From NCBI RefSeq assembly GCF_001583415.1, contig NZ_CP014475.1, positions 5,270,001 to 5,334,000 on the forward strand: a stretch of 64,000 nucleotides of DNA. The letters run 5' to 3'. Both the position numbers and the translations under genes were made by a program. The notes under the pieces are model-generated. The model saw only the letters and a list, made by a program, of their open reading frames with translations. It was not told the DNA's origin and did no database searches. Below, in pieces: positions 60,071 through 64,000 of this stretch (positions within the stretch are counted from its first letter, which is position 1; each line of letters opens with the position of its first letter). The stretch is from Mycolicibacterium phlei (GTDB lineage Bacteria; Actinomycetota; Actinomycetes; Mycobacteriales; Mycobacteriaceae).

Positions 60071-60567
60071 ACCTCGCCGGCCGCGTCGGCCCGGCCGTCG
60101 CCGTCGTCGTCGGTCAGGCGCAGGTCCCAGCGCCCGTCGCCGTCGGTGTCCACCCACGCCCGCCCGGTGCCGAGCACCCGGTCGGCCAGCCCGTCGCCGT
60201 CGCTGTCGAGCAGCCGCTCGTCGGCGCCGCCGTCGCCGTCGAAGTCGACCGTCGGCCCCCCGAACTGCTCGGCCCCGTCGAGACCGAACCAGCGCAGCCC
60301 CCGCACCGGATCCACCCTGACATCCACCCCGACCGTCCAGGTGCCGGTGCCGTCGTCGGTGAAGTGGGCGGCGTCGCCGGCGTGGTCGCGCACCAGGTGG
60401 TCGGCGACCCCGTCATCGTCGAGGTCGGCCATCGCGTCGTCGACCAGTCCGTCGCCGTCGAAGTCGAGGCCGACCGCGTCCAGGCCACCGTCGCCGTCGA
60501 CATCTACATCGGGTGGCGCCGACCAGATCGTCGCCGACCCGTCCCCGTCACTCAGGCAGTAGTCCAT
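60067..60567 (-). CDS. Asp-rich protein with seven DxDxDG calcium-type motifs
   Basis: A 166-aa protein from ATG 60565-60567 with no signal peptide or membrane segment. Seven motifs of the DxDxDGxxD kind occur: DVDGDGGLD (22-30), DFDGDG (35-40), DLDDDG (48-53), DFDGDG (108-113), DSDGDG (121-126), DTDGDG (140-145) and DDDGDG (153-158). This is the EF-hand/dockerin/thrombospondin-type-3 calcium loop pattern without flanking EF helices. It is extremely acidic. It starts six bases after the pcnA stop codon and is probably cotranscribed with pcnA. I recall no M. tuberculosis counterpart at this spot. Cytosolic location is inferred from the absence of a signal. Confidence 0.7.
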   Translation of the reverse strand: MDYCLSDGDGSATIWSAPPDVDVDGDGGLDAVGLDFDGDGLVDDAMADLDDDGVADHLVRDHAGDAAHFTDDGTGTWTVGVDVRVDPVRGLRWFGLDGAEQFGGPTVDFDGDGGADERLLDSDGDGLADRVLGTGRAWVDTDGDGRWDLRLTDDDGDGRADAAGEV

Positions 60568-60573
60568 GCCTGA

Positions 60574-62022
60574 TCAGACGGAGCGGCCCTCCTTGGCGTT
60601 CCACCACGCCAGAAGTTCGGCGACCGCCTCCTCGCGCGACAGCGGGCCGCGGTCCAGCCGCAGCTCCTTGAGGAAGTTCCACGCCTCCCCCACCTGCGGG
60701 CCCGCCGGGATGCCGAGGATCTCCATGATCTCGTTGCCGTTGAGGTCCGGGCGCACCCGCGCCAGGTCCTCCTTGGCGGCCAGCTCCGCGATCCGGTTCT
60801 CCAGGTCGTCGTAGTTGGCCTGCAACCGCGCCGCGCGCCGCTTGTTGCGGGTGGTGCAGTCGGCGCGCACCAGCTTGTGCAGCCGCGGCAGCAGATGCCC
60901 GGCGTCGGTGACGTAGCGGCGCACCGCCGAGTCGGTCCACTTGCCGCCGCCGTAGCCGTGGAAACGCAGATGCAGGTACACCAGCTGCGAGACGTCGTCG
61001 ACCATCTGCTTGGAGTACTTCAGCGCGCGCAGCCGCTTACGGGCCATCTTCGCGCCGACGACCTCGTGGTGGTGGAAGCTCACCCCGCCGTCGGGTTCGT
61101 GGCGGCGGGTCGCCGGCTTGCCGATGTCGTGCAGCAGCGCCGCCCAGCGCAGCACCAGGTCGGGACCCTCGTCCTCCAGGTCGATCGCCTGCTTGAGCAC
61201 GGTCAGCGAGTGCCAGTAGACGTCCTTGTGCTGGTGGTGCTCGTCGATCGCCATCCGCATCGCGCCGACCTCGGGCAGCACCACGTCACCAAGCCCGGTC
61301 TGCACCATCAGGTCGATCCCGGCGACCGGGTCGGCGCCCAGCAGCAGCTTGTCCAGCTCGGCGGCCACCCGCTCGGCGGTGATGCGCTCCAGCTGCGGGG
61401 CCATCTCCATCAGTGCCTGCAGCACCCGGGGTGCGACGTCAAAGCCGAGCTGGGAGACGAACCGCGCGGCGCGCAGCATCCGCAGCGGATCGTCGCCGAA
61501 CGACACCTCCGGCTCGGCCGGGGTGTCGAGCTGACGCGCCTTGAGCGCGGCCAGCCCGCCCAGCGGGTCGTGGAACTCCGCGGGCCCGTCCTCGGTGATC
61601 CGCACCGCCATCGCGTTGACGGTGAAGTCGCGGCGCACCAGGTCGTCGTCGAGGCGGTCACCGAAGCGCACCTCGGGGTTGCGCGACACCTGGTCGTAGG
61701 AGTCGGCGCGGAAGGTGGTGATCTCCAGCCGCTGGTCGCCCTTGCCGACGCCGAGGGTGCCGAACTCGATGCCGGTGTCCCACAGCGCGTCGGCCCAGCC
61801 CCGCAGCAGCTTCTGCATCTGCTCGGGCCGGGCGTCGGTAGTGAAGTCCAGATCAGTGTCCGTCCGGCCCAGCAGGGCGTCGCGGACGCTGCCGCCGACG
61901 AGGTACAGCTGGTGGCCGGCTGAGGTGAACACCCGGCCGATGTCACGCAGCAGCTCGCCGTGGCGGTTCAGGGCAACCTGCGCGGTGGCGAGCAGTTCAG
62001 CGTCGGTGACGGATTCGGGCAC
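60574..62022 (-). CDS. pcnA: CCA-adding tRNA nucleotidyltransferase / poly(A) polymerase family
   Basis: A 482-aa class II nucleotidyltransferase: LVGGSVRDALLGRTDTDLDF (near 40) holds the G-S and DxD catalytic residues, RRDFTVNAMAVR follows, and a C-terminal HD domain has LHDIGKPATRR (near 300). It corresponds to Rv3907c. It adds or repairs the CCA end of tRNAs. The start ATG 62022 is divergent from mutT4. Confidence 0.95.
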   Translation of the reverse strand: MPESVTDAELLATAQVALNRHGELLRDIGRVFTSAGHQLYLVGGSVRDALLGRTDTDLDFTTDARPEQMQKLLRGWADALWDTGIEFGTLGVGKGDQRLEITTFRADSYDQVSRNPEVRFGDRLDDDLVRRDFTVNAMAVRITEDGPAEFHDPLGGLAALKARQLDTPAEPEVSFGDDPLRMLRAARFVSQLGFDVAPRVLQALMEMAPQLERITAERVAAELDKLLLGADPVAGIDLMVQTGLGDVVLPEVGAMRMAIDEHHQHKDVYWHSLTVLKQAIDLEDEGPDLVLRWAALLHDIGKPATRRHEPDGGVSFHHHEVVGAKMARKRLRALKYSKQMVDDVSQLVYLHLRFHGYGGGKWTDSAVRRYVTDAGHLLPRLHKLVRADCTTRNKRRAARLQANYDDLENRIAELAAKEDLARVRPDLNGNEIMEILGIPAGPQVGEAWNFLKELRLDRGPLSREEAVAELLAWWNAKEGRSV

Positions 62023-62094
62023 GTTCGGACAGCCTAATCGGCAACGGGTCTGTCACGACCGGTGAGTGCGGCGGGAGCACATGGGTGTGGCAGC

Positions 62095-62108
62095 TACCAT
62101 CGCTTAGG
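62095..62108 (+). promoter_or_regulatory. Leaderless promoter of mutT4
   Basis: TACCAT (62095-62100) lies seven bases before GTG 62108, with no Shine-Dalgarno sequence. Confidence 0.55.
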
Positions 62109-62917
62109 TGTCGGACGGCGAACAGGCCAAACCACGACGACGCCGGGGGCGGCGTCGCGGCCGACGCGCGGCAGGACCGCCGCAGACCGCCACCGACCAG
62201 TCCACCCAGCCCCGCAGCCAGGCCACCCCGAAGCCGGTACCGGGCCCGCATCACAGCAACACCACCGCCGCCGAACACAAGCCCAGCCAGCCCAAGAAGT
62301 CGCGGCCGCGCCGGCCGCCGGACCGGTTGCGCACCGTGCACGAGACGTCCGCGGGCGGGCTGGTCATCAACGGCCTGGACGGGCCCAAGGAGCGTCAGGT
62401 CGCCGCGCTGATCGGCCGGATCGACCGGCGCGGCCGGATGCTGTGGTCGCTGCCCAAGGGACACATCGAGATGGGTGAGACCGCCGAGCAGACCGCGGTG
62501 CGCGAGGTCGCCGAGGAGACCGGCGTGCAGGGCAGCGTGCTCGCCGCGCTCGGCAGCATCGACTACTGGTTCGTCACCGAGGGCCGCCGCGTGCACAAGA
62601 CCGTGCACCACTATCTGATGCGGTTCCTCGGCGGCGAGCTGTCCGACGAGGACGTCGAGGTCAGCGAGGTGGCGTGGGTTCCGCTCCAGGAACTGCCGAC
62701 GCGGCTGGCCTACGCCGACGAGCGCCGGCTGGCCGAGGTCGCCGGCGAGCTGATCGACAAACTGCAGACCGACGGTCCGTCGGCGCTGCCGCCGCTGCCC
62801 CGGTCCACCCCGCGGCGGCGCCCCCAGACGCATTCGCACACCCGCAACCGTCGCACCGACGAGCGCGCGCAGCAACAGCCCGGCCGCCGGACGAACGGCT
62901 GCGGACAGGGCCAGTGA
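62108..62917 (+). CDS. mutT4: NUDIX hydrolase (MutT4-like)
   Basis: A 269-aa protein from GTG 62108. A basic low-complexity N-terminus (KPRRRRGRRRGRRAAG, to about 75) precedes the Nudix domain with the box GHIEMGETAEQTAVREVAEETGV (near 117-140). The C-terminus is again basic and disordered. It corresponds to Rv3908. Substrate is a nucleoside diphosphate derivative, perhaps oxidised nucleotides; M. tuberculosis mutT4 has been tied to mutator variants, but activity is unsettled. It overlaps the next gene by GTGA. Confidence 0.93.
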   Translation: MSDGEQAKPRRRRGRRRGRRAAGPPQTATDQSTQPRSQATPKPVPGPHHSNTTAAEHKPSQPKKSRPRRPPDRLRTVHETSAGGLVINGLDGPKERQVAALIGRIDRRGRMLWSLPKGHIEMGETAEQTAVREVAEETGVQGSVLAALGSIDYWFVTEGRRVHKTVHHYLMRFLGGELSDEDVEVSEVAWVPLQELPTRLAYADERRLAEVAGELIDKLQTDGPSALPPLPRSTPRRRPQTHSHTRNRRTDERAQQQPGRRTNGCGQGQ

Positions 62918-64000
62918 GCCGCTCCCCGGCGCCGCACCCTGTGCGGCGCCTGCTGACCGTACTCGCCGTGCTGCTGCTGGCTGTCCTGCCGGTCATCGCG
63001 GTGCCCGGGGTGCCCGACAACCTGCCCAGCGCCTCGGCGCAGACCACCCCGGCGCAGTTCCTGCAGGTGCGCATCGAGTCGGTCACCCCCGACATCGTCA
63101 CCACCACCAGCGACCCGATGGTCACGGTGTCGGGCAGCGTGCACAACGTCGGCGACCGGCCGGTGCGCGACGTGGTGGTGCGGCTGGAGGACGCCGCCGC
63201 GGTGCGCACCTCCGCCGGCTTGCGCACCAACCTCACCGGCAACGTCGACCAGTACGAGCCGGTCGGGGACTTCATCACGCTGGCCACCGAACTCGAACGG
63301 GGACAACAGGTTCCGTTCGTCCTGTCGTATCCGCTGCGGTCCTCGGACGGTCCGTCGCTGTCCATCGAGGAGCCGGGCATCTACCCGGTGATGGTCAACG
63401 TCAACGGCACCCCCGACTACGGCGAGCCCGCCCGCCTCGACGACGCGCGGTTCCTGCTGCCGGTGCTCGGGGTACCGCCCGACCCGGCCGCCGAATCCGA
63501 CGGGGTGGCCGCCGTCGACCCGCCCGACACCTCCCGACCCGTCGCGCTGACGCTGCTGTGGCCGATCGCCGACCGGCCACGGCTGGCCGCCGGCGCACCC
63601 GGCGGCACCACCCCGGTGCGGCTCATCGACGACGACCTGGCCACCTCGCTGGCGCCGGGCGGCCGGCTGGACACCCTGCTGAGCACCGTGGAGTTCGCCA
63701 CCAGCCCGCGGGTCGACACCGACGGCCGGGTGAAGCTGGCCACCTGTCTGGCCGTGGACCCCGACCTGCTGGTCACCGTCAACGCGATGACCGGCGGCTA
63801 CGTCGTCAACGACGGACCCGACGCCGGTCCCGGCACGCCCACCCATCCGGGCGCCGGGCAGGAGGCCGCGGTGGCCTGGTTGAACCGGCTGCGCGGGCTG
63901 GCCAGCAACATGTGTGTGGCCGCGACGGTGTACGCCCAGGCCGACCTGGACGCGCTGCACCGCGTCGGGGATCACGGGCTCAGCGGGATCGCGACTAAGA
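62914..64000 (+). CDS. Secreted DUF6049-type protein (Rv3909-like), partial at right edge
   Basis: The start GTG 62914 overlaps the mutT4 stop (GTGA). The visible 362 residues begin with a signal peptide (LLTVLAVLLLAVLPVIAVPG) and continue as an extracytoplasmic protein with CARDB/Ig-like beta segments (VTVSGSVHNVGDRPVRDVVVRLED). It corresponds to Rv3909, a large envelope protein of about 800 aa encoded before the MviN lipid-II flippase gene. Probably linked to cell-wall assembly; function not known. Confidence 0.88.
   Translation, partial: MSRSPAPHPVRRLLTVLAVLLLAVLPVIAVPGVPDNLPSASAQTTPAQFLQVRIESVTPDIVTTTSDPMVTVSGSVHNVGDRPVRDVVVRLEDAAAVRTSAGLRTNLTGNVDQYEPVGDFITLATELERGQQVPFVLSYPLRSSDGPSLSIEEPGIYPVMVNVNGTPDYGEPARLDDARFLLPVLGVPPDPAAESDGVAAVDPPDTSRPVALTLLWPIADRPRLAAGAPGGTTPVRLIDDDLATSLAPGGRLDTLLSTVEFATSPRVDTDGRVKLATCLAVDPDLLVTVNAMTGGYVVNDGPDAGPGTPTHPGAGQEAAVAWLNRLRGLASNMCVAATVYAQADLDALHRVGDHGLSGIATK

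Noticed and set aside
60067..60567. Asp-rich domain as the C-terminal end of PcnA
   Set aside because: PcnA has its own stop codon at 60574 and normal length; the Asp-rich frame has its own ATG.

Overview
The window is high-GC actinobacterial DNA from a fast-growing mycobacterium (Mycolicibacterium type). The evidence is the block from about 29 to 64 kb. It holds dnaB, the rpsF-ssb-rpsR-rplI operon, a DJ-1 protein, a GT87-type membrane protein, ponA1, a DUF5318 zinc-ribbon protein, a DUF1707 protein, PadR, ino1, a hydrolase, an LLM oxidoreductase, GntR, MarR, leuS, mtc28, YqgE, an MFS protein, a mycothiol-isomerase-like protein, pcnA and mutT4. From memory this is the M. tuberculosis Rv0058-Rv0036c gene order, reversed, followed by Rv3907c-Rv3909. 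A junction between these blocks is what I recall for M. smegmatis, so oriC should lie beyond the right edge. Many GTG/TTG starts, 1-4 nt gene overlaps and leaderless starts fit the same group.

Region by region. 0-3.5 kb: a tautomerase and a TetR regulator diverge across two operators; a third similar site precedes a ferritin-like diiron gene, and desA1 follows. 3.5-6.3 kb: a large FAD/Fe-S 2-hydroxyacid dehydrogenase. 6.3-11.7 kb: a tightly coupled sugar ABC operon with a PfkB kinase, a second P-loop kinase and a LacI repressor, behind tandem LacI operators. 12-18 kb: secreted and cell-wall proteins (an acidic lipase, a LAS-type peptidase, a PGRS-like glycine-rich protein without a PE domain). 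18-29 kb: transporter, hydrolases, MerR, amidohydrolase, YaeQ, CPBP protease, a two-gene deletion scar (pucR/DUF3556), a phytoene-desaturase-like oxidoreductase, and a DUF1023-plus-LppA-type lipoprotein pair.

29-42 kb is the conserved replication, ribosome, cell-wall and inositol core. 42-52.8 kb is the same core with lineage insertions: a secreted zinc metalloprotease, an amino-acid ABC transporter with a fused binding protein and permease, a glucosylglycerate hydrolase, an SDR and a DUF559 endonuclease-like gene bracketed by related hairpins. 52.8-64 kb runs from leuS to a partial Rv3909-like gene.

No CRISPR array, insertion sequence, prophage, tRNA or rRNA was seen. The signals I cannot assign are a bipartite element (TTATCCACA, then an ACACACATGTTATTCACA palindrome at fixed spacing) present at 2.16 and 12.36 kb, tandem repeats that duplicate gene ends past their stop codons, a DnaA-box-like cluster upstream of dnaB, the hairpin-bracketed DUF559 gene, and a seven-motif DxDxDG protein next to pcnA.
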